From the NCBI RefSeq assembly GCF_902148845.1, contig NC_043766.1:15924617-15988616 (forward strand): a stretch of DNA of 64,000 bases, given 5' to 3'. Under the pieces are notes generated by a model. It did not search any database. It was not told where the DNA came from and saw only the letters and a list, made by a program, of their open reading frames with translations. Source of the DNA: Salarias fasciatus (lineage: Eukaryota > Chordata > Actinopteri > Blenniiformes > Blenniidae). Within the stretch, counting starts at the first letter, position 1. The number at the start of each line of letters is the position of its first letter. Positions 13,301 to 34,253 of the stretch are shown here, in pieces. The position numbers and the translations under genes were made by a program.

Positions 13301-15065
13301 CACGGGGGGGGGGGATGGACAACACAGGGAGCATCAAAGTTATTTCTATATAACCACATTTAACTTATTACCTAGCGTAGACTGGAGCTACAATAAATAA
13401 ATACTTTCTCATTATTTACATTATATTTTAATCAGAAAAAAACTATCTAAAAAAAATATGTATGAAGAAGAGTACAATGCATGGTGGAACAGTGATAAGA
13501 CCAGTGAAATGACTGCACAGTAATCCACAAATCCAAATGTTTACATTCAACTAAATAGAATACAACTTAATACGAGTATTTGAATCGTAATTGAAAAAAA
13601 AAAAAGGAAAAAAAAACACCTTCACAATATACCTTCAAAATTGTACATTTCTACGTGTTGTGATGAATATAGTCTATTCTATTCTAAAATAAGTAAGATT
13701 TCAGCATGCCTACACTGAAATCATTCTTATGATTCTGCTGCGACTAAAAATGCAACAATGACTCAACTATAAGTACAGTCACCTCACAGATGGGACAGGA
13801 CCCCCCGTCTGCCCCGGTTTGGCCACGGAGCTGACCACAATGACAGAACACATGAAGGAGGTGCTCTCTGCCATCACAGACACGCACGTCTCAGGAGGAG
13901 GTGGAACTTTTAGTCTCAACATGTTTCTTGTGTTCTCTGCAGATCGTATTATTCTGCTCAACACTGGATGGGTGAAATCACCAGATCCTCTGTAAAGCGA
14001 TTCTGAATGATTCATGCGATCGGCCAATATGTGCACTAATTAAGAATCCATCATTTGCCCATCAACCAAAAGCATCAGATACAAACTTTTTCATCAGTTT
14101 TGTCCATTGCTGAGTTGTGTCTGTCTGCAAACTTGAGGTATGGGGAGGCGAGCGTGCAGAGAGTGGCACTTAAAAGTAAGAGAAACTGCAGATAGGTGGG
14201 AAATAGGAAACACAGTTATTTAAAAATATTGTTTTAACACAAAAAGCTATACTGATATATATAATACAGTATTTTTCAGTTTCATTTTTTCAGGGAAATG
14301 TCAATATACTTCACATTTCGATGTATTGCCTGATATTTCGAACAATCTAAAACACTCAAATGTTCTAAAATTCAATAGCACATAAGAAACCTCTAAACAT
14401 TTTAAGGACATATGGGAACCAAACGTAAACTGAGGACAGAAGTCTTTTCTCTGACATTCACAATGCCGATTTAACGTGAACTCTATATGTTTAAAAACAC
14501 AATTGATCCTGTGTGTGCTTGTGAAAAGCTGACCCAATCTATGTCATCTGATTTACGACGATAGGCTTCTGCCAGTGTGACAATGATTACATTGTGGTGT
14601 ACGGAATATGTCGCTTGTTGTAGATAAGGTCTAAAACACACAGTAATGCAAGTATACAGTGAAATCAGTTTGGCTAAAAAAAAAATAAAAAAATGTTTTT
14701 TCCTTTTCTATTTCCCTGCCCCATGCGGTGTGCAAAGTACAATTGATGAGCTTGATCATTCGCACAGAAAAGTAGTTGGTTTAGAATTGTCAGAAGATCT
14801 AAAATTATCCATAACCAGCTACCTAACTTTGGCTTCGTGCCTTCTTCCAGATATGAAGAGGAACGAGTGTGGGAGCTGTCAGCCCACAGGGTACTGAAAT
14901 ACACCAGCAAACAGCTGAACGTTCAGCTTAACTTTATGAGAGAGAGTTTACAGTAATTCAAAATGGCTATATTTAAAATTCAGCCACAATCAGCATCAAA
15001 TGCGCTTCAAATGAAGGAAAATGTTTGATCACCAGTTCAAGGTTTCGGAAAATAATGTTTTGCAA

Positions 15066-15267
15066 CAGGGATTGATACTCCTGATCCTGGAGGGTCACAA
15101 TCCTGCATAGTTTTACTGTGTCCTCAAGTCAACACACCTGATAGCATTGACTGGCTTATAAGGTTTTCTGCAGAGATTCATGATACATTCATTAAATTTA
15201 GGTGTGTTAGAGCAGATGAACTTTGAAAAGATGGAGGACTGCAGCCCTCCAGAAGTGTCCACCCTTG
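15066..15267. mobile_element. Short hAT-like MITE
   Basis: A 202-bp sequence starting CAGGGATTGATACTCCTGAT and ending CCAGAAGTGTCCACCCTTG, imperfect inverted ends around a shared CTGGAGGG/CCCTCCAG core. It resembles the fish repeat family that begins CAGGGGTGCCCAATCCTG and contains CAACACACCTGAT. Flanking 8-mers match at only five of eight positions, so the copy is old. Confidence 0.5.
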
Positions 15268-15798
15268 TTTCACTATATATCATCTCATGATTTTATCGTC
15301 TGACTGCAGCGTGTCCATACGCAGCTGCTACACCTCCCTACGAAACTTCAGGATGCACACAAGCGTTTGTCAACATTATCAACAAATGTATTTGTAAACG
15401 TTTCAACATAAAGATGGACTATTTGAGGAAGGCTCCTGCAATCAAAGCGCACTGTGCCTCAACCTTGTAACCTGAAGCTGAATGTATGAATCCAGGTGAA
15501 TCAAGTTTGGGGTTGTGCTGCAGATTAATGCATAAATGACACAAAGGGGTCAGAAAATGGGGCAAAATAATAAAATAAACTACATAACAGCCCAGTTTGT
15601 GGAACAAGTCAGACGAGGCCTACAAAATGTATGAATCAAAGGAGGGAGTACCTTAATTCAAATAAAATACTATGCATATCATATATTTCTTAAGAGGTCT
15701 ATTTGGATTTTGCCAGGAGGCAGGGGGCCATGCAGAATTCATAACTAAAGCCATTTTCATTATGTAAGCAATCTGCTCTGTTGGGAATGGTCTTCTCT

Positions 15799-15823
15799 GG
15801 GGGGGGGGGGGGGGGGGGGGGGG
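15799..15823. repeat. Poly-G run of 25
   Basis: An unbroken G run. Its true length is uncertain in any sequencing assembly. Confidence 0.9.
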
Positions 15824-16509
15824 CAATCAGCATGTGGTCTGTTAAGTGGCAGACTGGACAACAAACAGACCAGAATAAAGGTATAAAATCGTCAAGCGTT
15901 GTGTGTTATGTAATTAAGCTGTCCCCGGGCGAGCACTGCTGTGCTGAACGTAACCAGCAAAGTTGCACGCTGCAAGAGCTGGACCGACGCTGTGATGAGC
16001 TCAGAAGCAACGGGACGAGCAGTGCCTGTCACAGCAGCACAGTCGATGTGGTATATTCCAGATCACTGGAGAGATTGTAGGCCATCCCATCTCTTGACAC
16101 CCTCTATTCTGAACTCGCGACGAATTGGATTTGTTGAATTCTCGCGTGCAATTACAAGGAAACTGTCTGCGATCACACGCCGGAGTGTCAATAAGCCCGA
16201 ACAGGTGTATTGCAGATATCGCCCGGTATGCTAACAGGCTCAGCTAACGGCAGATGCTAACCACTCGCATAGGTCAGGTGGAGGAATCAAACTGGGAAAC
16301 AGCCGCGGCGGTGTGAACAACCAGATAACTTGTAGCGCCGCACAAATGCAAAGGTCCACGCCGAGCGAATGTGGGCGTCTTCAGATAACGTTGCTATAAA
16401 CACAACCTCCCCCCTCCAGTGATGCGCAGTGTGTTAATCCAAAGGGGGCATAATGACCCCTACTCTCCCTAGCAAAGGATGCACAAACGGAGCAGCCCGT
16501 CAATGTTAC

Positions 16510-16700
16510 CTTATTTATTCCAGACAGTGCAGCTCCTTGGCTGTTCTCATCCGGGAGGCACGGCTGTCGTCCAGAACCGGGCTTCTTTTTGGAGATATCG
16601 GCTGGTCCCGCGCTTGTTTCCGACGCCGTGATAATGTCTGCTACAGCGTTGGTTATTGTAAAATAACGCTGCCCAGGGCAGGTGGCAATCAGTAAATTGT
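16510..16700 (-). other. TTLL7: Candidate non-coding first exon and promoter region of TTLL7
   Basis: The TTLL7 ATG exon begins at an acceptor, so a 5' untranslated exon must lie to its right. The 15,900-16,750 stretch is the only CpG-richer, GC-richer block there. On the minus strand a good donor (AATAAG/GTAACA) ends a possible exon at 16510. The upper bound is a guess. A long pyrimidine tract of TTC units at 16788-16883 borders the block. This placement is inference from composition and one splice site; a transcript end would settle it. Confidence 0.35.
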
Positions 16701-16974
16701 AGTGCTTTCTTCAGCCGAGTGTTAGAGCAGCTCCACGGGCAGAACCTGGGTTGCCAGATCGTGCGAAAGAAACAAGCGACGACAGCTTTACTTCTCCCTC
16801 TTCCTTTTCTTCCTTTTCTTCTTCTTCTTCTTGTTCCTCCCTTCTTCTTCTTTTTCTTGTTCTTCTTCGTCTTCTTTTTCTTCATTTGCGTGATGGCCGG
16901 TAGCGTGAGCGTGTGAGACGCATTACCGCCACCTTCTGCGCTGGAGTGTGACTCAAAGTCCACTACGTTCTGCT

Positions 16975-17445
16975 CCAGTTAGTACATTTTTAAGCAACAT
17001 TTCTTCTCCACTCAGGAAGACTCTCTTTTAATGACTCCCGTTCAATGTGTTCCACAGATTCTTCAGTGTTGTAAAGCTCACATAAATTAAATATAATGTA
17101 TTGTTTAACCTTGTGTGGCAAACCTTCTAAAATGTTCTTTAACATGTTTTCCTCTTTTGTGCTATTATTTTTTTTATGATTGAATAAAGATGCATACCTG
17201 TATGTGATGCCTCCCACCTTTGCCACAATTCTTTTATAATAAGCTTTTTTTTAGAATCCAATTTGCGTTTTAAAATCCCTCTTTCCAATGGAATTTCTAT
17301 TGTACACGAAATCAGAGTGAGAATCTGAACACATTGCTCTTTCCACTCTTGAGTCATCTAACCTTTGGAATGCTGCATTGATTGTTAACAGTTCCACTGC
17401 AGAACTTGGACAAGGGACCAAAATTAAATTCAATTAATTTTTTTA
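16975..17445 (-). mobile_element. Degenerate LINE fragment (I/Nimbus-like 3' end)
   Basis: Minus-strand frames show pieces typical of the end of an RNase H-bearing LINE polyprotein: an RNase H-like piece (PSSAVELLTINAAFQRLDD, then MCSDSHSDF), then ELWQRWEASHTGMHLYSI, then a tail with NTEESVEHIE. The pieces lie in overlapping frames, so the copy is frameshifted and dead. It sits just outside the probable TTLL7 promoter. Clade is judged from the motif pattern only. Confidence 0.5.
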
Positions 17446-17540
17446 AAAAATCACTGTTTGAACCTTAAACCATTCATGGCACTTGTCCTGCATCTTTAAG
17501 GTCTATCCCAGTTTGCAAACCACCCCATTGCAATAAGGGG

Positions 17541-17578
17541 CTAATTATTGTTTGTTTGTTTTGTTTTGTTTTATTTTG

Positions 17579-17608
<30 letters not shown>
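17541..17608. repeat. TTTTG pentanucleotide repeat
   Basis: Repeated GTTTT units with one interruption. Confidence 0.85.
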
Positions 17609-17609
<1 letters not shown>

Positions 17610-17861
17610 TTGGCAAGCTTGATGAAGCGATGAACATAAGATTCACCCCTTAAAATCAGTATCTAATATTTATTTATTCAACAACATGAAACAGATCTGA
17701 TGTGAATTTGTGAATCAAAACTGGACCCTTTTAGCAACGACATATATCAAATGCACCTCTGATAACTACACTATATTTTACCCATTTGCTTTGTTTTTAA
17801 TTAGTTTTATTTCCATCACATTAAATCTCAGTGTCATTTCCACTGTCTCAGCAAAAAACAA

Positions 17862-17928
<67 letters not shown>
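17862..17928. repeat. GATA tetranucleotide microsatellite
   Basis: About 16 to 17 uninterrupted GATA units. Confidence 0.95.
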
Positions 17929-19524
17929 CTGCATCAAGAAAAGTGACTCTTGAATTGACAAATGAGTTGCAGTGGCCTAAACTGCCGTGAATTTTTTTAA
18001 AAAACCTTATGATTATTTTTCTTTGCTAATTCACTTTTCATTAAAAAGCAAGAAAAGAATCCCTACATATTATAGTGTTTTCATTTAAATGTGCCTCTCT
18101 CACTTCCATGCAAGAACAGGCATAGATTTACTCTTCCGCAGATTCGCTCATAATGGTGTCAATCAAAATCATAGCCAATCAACAGTGAGATGCTGGTTGA
18201 ACAAACCCCCGTCTGACTCATGCGGATGGAAGGAGGGGCAAGAAGGAATTCACAAATATATCAAAACCATGTATTTGATCAGTTTTACAGGTCAGAGAGG
18301 GCGAAAATAAGAAAACACGTTTATTTAATTGCAAGTGTCGATCACTGCAAGTGAACGTGCAGAAAAAAGCCTAAAATTAATCAAAATAAACGGACTTGGC
18401 AACCCTGGGAAAAACCATTCTGCGCAGTACGGAGGGGGGGGAGTGGAGTCCCTAAAGTGCTGAAGTTTGCATTCGCAATCTTGAACATACAGGACTTCTA
18501 GTGCCCTTTGGGGTTTGAAAGGTGTCACCACTTATTCCATAAGTCAGATAAGAAGTTTTAAGTGTTTAAAAAGATGTATTCTGTGAGCTTGAATTGCATC
18601 GTAGGTTTCAGGAACTCGTAGGTACAAACACAATCATACATAGCAACCGTGTCGCTGACCGTGGTGCTAAAAACAACCCCGCTGGTAATGGGCGCGTCTC
18701 ACGCAGAGGTCACTAACGTGATGCTCCTTCCCTTCACTCCTGCTTTGGTGGGATTTCAAATCAATCATAGAAAAAACAAGAAGGCCCATTCAAAAATAAA
18801 ATTAAATTTAAAAAAAAAACAAGAAGAATAAAACATTCATTTAATATATGTCAATAGCTTTTAATAGTGTCCTATAATTATTAATGATGTAGAAAATTGG
18901 TGGTGAACGATTTTGTTTTAATTATTGATATGAGACTTTGTAACTTATGAGCCTTACCCTTAGTTCAACAAATGAATCTTGCCATGAAAGAGTACAAAAA
19001 TCATACAGAAGGGGCCAAAAATGTAAAGTAAATGTACACTGTCATATAAATAGACTCTTAAAAAAACATACGCACACACAAAATCAAAAGAATGCTACTA
19101 CTCTGACTTCACAGCTAAAGTCCTGGGTTACTGGCATTTACATGCATAGTTTACACGTTGTCCCAGTGCATGAATTAACTGTGGCAGCATTCCTGTCAAT
19201 ATCCCGTAGAAAGCTTTTGGTTGATACTTTCTGAATTCTGGAATTATACACGATCTCTTTGGAGCAATACTTATCTGTCACAGACTCTTCTACAATGCTG
19301 TTAGAACTCACGAAGTGAATCACCACATTTATTTTTATTTGTAATTGGTACATGACAATTATACATGTTCAATGCAGACCAGTAGGACCTTTAGATCAAC
19401 AGGATCATTAAATGTATCAATTTGTTTGTGATTTAAAAATCTAAAGTTCTCAATGTATGCTTCAAAATCTGTAGTATTTTGACTCCATGTTGACTTGTGC
19501 CTCAGAAATGGAGCATCTGCTTTG

Positions 19525-19642
<118 letters not shown>

Positions 19643-20240
19643 GTATCTATGTATGTATGTATGTAGGGCCAGAGACTGCCATGTATACTGTGTATGACCA
19701 AACAATGGCCATAAAAATTACAAGGTCATTAATACAGAGAGAATTTGTGACCTACAAATGAATTAATATTACAGATGATAATGATAATTACCTTAAATCA
19801 AAGCAACTAACTTTATGTCTCCTCATTTTTAGTCAGCCTGAAATTCTTATCTATGTCAGAGTCAGAATGCATTTAGTAATGCCGTGATTCCATAGTTACA
19901 GAGATTACATCAGTTCTTAAACAACCTTGCAAATAAACTCATTCATAAAATAATTTTGACAATAAACAACCATATATATAAAACTGAAGAGAAAAACAGT
20001 ACATTTCAAAATAACAGGTTTACAAGCAAATTCAGAGGGGTTAGACAATTCTGTCATCAGAATAATGATATTAAATGTGCATCACCAATTATTTTAAAAG
20101 CAAGTTAAAATCAGGAGAAAAAACTTCAGAGGACAAATGGCCAGTGAAACAATGTTATTAATTAAATAATGGCAATGTGACGAGATAAGTAAGATATGTG
20201 AGGAAATAAATGAACATTATAACAGAAAAACTGACATACA

Positions 20241-20323
20241 CCCCCCCCCCAAAAAAAAAAAAAAAAAGAAGAAGAAGAAGAAGAAGAAGAAGAAGAAGAA
20301 GAAGAAGAAGAAGAAGAAGAAGA
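20241..20323. repeat. Poly-C, poly-A and GAA compound repeat
   Basis: Ten C, then about 17 A, then about 18 GAA units to 20323. GAA/TTC tracts of this kind are purine-pyrimidine asymmetric and can form triplex DNA when longer. Confidence 0.93.
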
Positions 20324-20888
20324 AAACACGCACACACGGGGTTGATGACAATATAAAATGTTACACTTTATGTGTTTGGTTTTGGTTCGTGTGTAAACAA
20401 ACAAAATAACAATCAAAATGATAGCATACTGTAGCAAAAGGGGAGAGTGTGCACTGACAGTTATGAGTCATGGACGCACTTAAGTTGATGCTTGCGCACG
20501 CAATAGTTAAACTAAAAGATGGTTCAGTTCAGTATTTCCCTGTGTTGTTTTGAACAATAACATTCCATCTGTAGCTGTTATCGTTGTTTCTGCTGCTGCT
20601 GCTGTTGCTACTGTTGCTGTTGCTGCTGCTGTTGTTGTTGTCGTACCACCTACTGCACATGTACTATTTCCTACTAGTCCTTAAAGGCAGCATTCTACCC
20701 CTCAAGCCTGTATGTGGTAATTCCCACACGACTTGAACGCAGCACAAAACGACAGCAGGCAGAGGTGAAAAGTCTGGATCATGTTGTCATTCCAGCGGAG
20801 GCATGCATGAACGACAAAGGACCTTGTAAATAAAGACCACCGAGGCAGTGAGCAGAGCACGTCGAGGTTTTCTCCGTCAAGAGGAGAC

Positions 20889-21016
20889 ATTTATGTCTTT
20901 TTTACCCCATCAGCTAGCACCAGCTGAATTTTGTTAGCTAGCTGACGGAGACCCCTGTTAGCTAACCACCTCCATCGTTGCTCCCAGCCAGCTGTGAATC
21001 GCCCTGTCTTCCTACG
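20889..21016 (+). promoter_or_regulatory. PRKACB: PRKACB 5'UTR with an inverted repeat
   Basis: The sequence before the C-beta1 ATG contains TCAGCTAGC at 20910-20918 and its exact reverse complement GCTAGCTGA at 20937-20945, separated by 18 bases, so the leader could fold into a small hairpin. The transcription start was not identifiable; no TATA box is evident. Confidence 0.35.
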
Positions 21017-30582
<9,566 letters not shown>

Positions 30583-31594
30583 TGAACAGGCACGAGTCCC
30601 ATCAGGGCTCTCGTGTTTGGAGATATTTGCACTCTGTTTGAGGGTTAAAGTGGAACTGAGGCCATCATGTGCTCAAACAAATGCCTAGTTCCTTCATTCC
30701 ACACAGCTGAATGAGGTCCTTTTTGCCATGATCCTGCGTGCAATTAGCACTAATCTATACACAGGCACATTATGCAGACACTCGTGCTGCATCACAAAGT
30801 ACTAGACCACATTTTCATTGTTTGTCGTCTTTCTTTTCTTGTCTTGTTTGAGACTTTTGAATCACAATCCCCCATGCCCTTCTTTGAGTTTCTATTCTAA
30901 AAAGCAAATTGAAAACTAATGTTATTCCCATTTTTAAGCGACACAATGAGTGATTGATTGTATTAGCTGGTGTTACACATAATGTGATTTGAGCTTTGGG
31001 GAATTGAAGGGATCTTACTTTCTTTTTTGTTGTTGATGTTTCAATTTGACATAGAGGTTACCAGTCATCTGCCTGTTACGAACCTGAGTGTCATTTAGGG
31101 TACAGTTTGGTATTCATTAATCAAGAACACGTAAACATTAACCATTACTCATCATTCTGGTGTTCTTAGGGCCTGGAATATATGTATTAGTACATTTGAG
31201 CATATACATAGAAGAGACATTTTGAAATACTTTTATTTGTGAAGCATGACCAAAATTCAATCAAAGAAATTCATGTTTAAGTGAAAGAAAAGAAACACTG
31301 GGAACTTCTTGAAGTTTTTCAGTTTTAACATTCTGACATTCAAAGAGATGGGTTCAGCACAACGAGTGATGTTATCAATCACAACAATGTCAGTGCTGTG
31401 TTCGCTGATTAATTGTAGCATTGTTTATCCATATCTAGTTACAGAATAGCTCCTTTTTTTACCTCAGTTTTGGTGTGGTAGACACTGAACAAGTCTGAGT
31501 ACGTCACTGCACACACACAAAAAAAATCACTGTTTATACAACATAAAATATCAATAGACATATACAAGTTTATCAACATTGTATTTTTCAGTAG

Positions 31595-31598
<4 letters not shown>

Positions 31599-31682
<84 letters not shown>
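31599..31682. repeat. TA microsatellite in the PRKACB 3'UTR
   Basis: About 42 pure TA units. If transcribed it would form a long AU hairpin or AU-rich element. Confidence 0.96.
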
Positions 31683-31686
<4 letters not shown>

Positions 31687-33926
31687 AAAGGGAGAAGCAA
31701 TGTTGGTCACTTGAACTCACTTTGTCCAGTTTGGTTGCATTTTTTGAATTTGTGTTCTAACTGTTGTGTTTAAGAAGACCACTCAAATAACATTGTGTAT
31801 CTGCCATATATGTTTTGTTTAAATTTTTATTTCTGCATGTTTTTTTCTTGGTTATGCAGTGAGTCACACAAGCTATTAGTGCTCTACACGTGTTTTTTTT
31901 TTTTTTTTTTTTGTATTTACCTTGAATTTGTTTTGTAGTGTGAACCATTATTACTGTTGATAAGTTGTTTTTAGCTGATGACACAATTTCATAGAAGCAA
32001 CCACCAAATCATTTATCTAGAATAATGAGTGAAATGTCATACCAGTAAAGTATTTTATTCATCCTGGTCAATACTGATTTGACCCATCTGCTGACTTAAG
32101 TTGAATCTTACTGTGTCTTTACATCATTTTTCTAACCAACTTGGACACTGTGATGGAAATATATTTGCTCATTTTTGTTTTTAAATTGGTCAGACTGATA
32201 AAGGATTAATGAAGGAAATGTGAAACTTTCAAAGGAATAAGGTCAAATGTCTGGCTTTCGAAGTTTTTTTTTTCTCTCTTTCATGTAGGTCACTCCTTTC
32301 TATTATTTATGTGTAGGTAATTCATTTGTACTCCAGTCTGAGGTTTTGATGAAGGATTTTTTTTTTTATGCCATGTACCTTTTAGGTCCCATTTATTCTG
32401 ATATATTGCCTGTCCTTGCTGCTGAAATGTAGTCCTTGCCTCGATAAACTCTGCTCCAGTGTGATAGATAGATTTATTGTCTCTGAACAATCTGTACATC
32501 AAATGCTAAAGAAGACCACAGTGTTGACATCTGTCAGATGTCAGGAAAGTTCAACTTTGTGGATTTCTTATTCTTGTTTGTCTCGAAATATCCTTCATTT
32601 GGAAGTCAGAGTTTGAGGTAATTTCTGCAGGTTGGGCACTCAGGGCTGTAAGAAAAAAATAATCAAAGTTTTAAGTTTCACACTGTGTTAGAAACAACAA
32701 TGTGCTGTTGACAGCCCTTTTCTGTTGTAAATCTCATCTATTTCCACGTGTTTTCCTTGTTTTTCGCCACATTGCTCAAGTCTTTGCATAGGAAGAAAAT
32801 GCAAACTAATCAAATTCAACAATCGTGGACAACCAAATGTGAAAAGGGACTGAAAGTTATTTTTAAGTACTGTTGTGAATATTCCTCAATTGATAAATTT
32901 ACACCTTTTCTTTCCACTCAACTGAGCACTTACTAACATTTTAAGATTTCTTTCGTTTAAAGGCACAGTTCTTTCTTAAGCAATTTTGATTTATAGTCAT
33001 AATAATATATTTTACTTATCAGCACCTTCAGGACACCCGAGGTCACTGTACTATGAACATTTTAAGATAGTTAAAAAGTGAAAATAACAAAAAAGTGTTG
33101 ATATTATTTTGAAATAACATTTAACATTTGAGCTTGCATAGTTCTGAGTATATGTGAGACCCCAAATATTTTTATTTGCAAAGAATGAATCAGTACTGAA
33201 TGCTTTGGATCATTTATTTGTACTGCTTTCTTTATTTTACCTTATTACAATTAAACATTCATAGTAATATACATGATTACCATAGTTAATGCACACTGAC
33301 ACCTCTGATGCCTATCTAAAATTGAAGCTCTTCATTTTTAATTTTCATTTCAATATATCTTCACTTTTTTTTTCCTTACTCTGTGCAAATCAACTTCGTC
33401 AGACACAATCCAACCTTATTTTGGCAGTTTGAAATGTGAACAGAATGTTAATGCTGAATCCGGCACAGTTCAAATTGGGAACGTTTTGGGTAAATTAGAC
33501 CTGAGAAATTAGCATGTTTAAGTCTCAACTACTTGTGTGTAAATGATCCCAGAACGTGTGCAGAAACCCTTCCACCTCCTGCCACCACCATGTGTGTAAT
33601 AATGTTTGTCAGTTTTGATGTAAACAATGGCACCTTTCCCTGAGCCACTTCACACTCCTGACTGAAGCAGGTCAGTTTATGAGTTCTCCATAGCTAGTAA
33701 CACATGCCGATATGGGATCAATAATCTGAAGTGTGTCTGTATTCAGTTTGTGAATTACTTTTGTTTTTGTTCTTTTCGGATTTTATTTTTATTTTATTTT
33801 TTTTTATTTTATTTTTTGCACATCATTTAGATGGCTGACACGTTTTCCCACCCATATTTAATTGTGTTTGCAAGGGAAATATACTTTGCTGTAGCAGATT
33901 TTATGTAACAAAGGATATGTCACTAT

Positions 33927-33932
33927 AATAAA
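33927..33932 (+). terminator. PRKACB: Likely PRKACB poly(A) signal
   Basis: AATAAA followed within 30 bases by a GT-rich stretch (TGTGGTTGTCCTTGGTCTGG), the normal arrangement of a cleavage site. The next gene's promoter motif begins 100 bases later. Confidence 0.6.
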
Positions 33933-34031
33933 CTCTTTTTATTAAAACCTGTGGTTGTCCTTGGTCTGGATACACTGGGATTTTCTGGGTCAGCAAGTGG
34001 TGTGTCTCAGAGCGCTGCAAGCCTGGGCGAC

Positions 34032-34050
34032 ACTACATTTCCCAGGATTC
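34032..34050 (+). promoter_or_regulatory. SAMD13: ZNF143/STAF-type promoter motif of SAMD13
   Basis: ACTACATTTCCCAGGATTC is close to the known vertebrate promoter motif ACTACAATTCCCAGAATGC bound by ZNF143. It sits just before a likely untranslated first exon whose donor is at 34254, so it probably marks the SAMD13 start region. Confidence 0.6.
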
Positions 34051-34059
34051 TCTCGTGTC

Positions 34060-34253
34060 ATGTGGGCGAAAGAAGCGAAAGCAATGAGCGGCAGCTAGTT
34101 GGCTTTAGTTGATTAAATTTTGATTTTATCAAGCGGAATCGACAATATTTAAGAAGTAAAATATATCCGCGGACGCTGGACTTTTTTGTCATTTGAAACG
34201 GGGCAGCTACTTGGACGAGCAGTTGTTGTCAAGCGGGAATCTTGTGAAATAAG
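34060..34253 (+). other. SAMD13: Candidate non-coding first exon of SAMD13
   Basis: The SAMD13 ATG exon starts at an acceptor with only five untranslated bases, so an upstream exon is required. The CG-containing block after the ZNF143-like motif ends in a good donor (AATAAG/gtaaat at 34254). The 5' boundary is approximate. Confidence 0.5.

Larger units (their letters stand above)
7771..16509 (-). other. Long first intron of TTLL7
   Basis: About 8.7 kb with no exon I can support. It holds a hammerhead-like retroelement fragment near 10200-10330, a hAT-like MITE at 15066-15267, a run of A at 12929-12952, G runs at 13303-13313 and 15799-15823, and a 70-codon plus-strand open frame around 13761-13999 that I cannot place. 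Several short open frames elsewhere have no supporting features. Confidence 0.6.
30583..33950 (+). other. PRKACB: Probable PRKACB 3' untranslated region
   Basis: After the stop there is no further exon or repeat family, AT content rises, and the first strong poly(A) signal near a GT-rich stretch is AATAAA at 33927-33932. That implies a 3'UTR of about 3.4 kb, in line with the long 3'UTR of mammalian PRKACB. A TA microsatellite lies inside it. The extent is inferred. Confidence 0.6.

Noticed and set aside
16547-16963. 138-codon minus-strand frame with a poly-Lys/Arg block
   Set aside because: The basic block is the translated TTC tract; no domain and no conserved neighbour.
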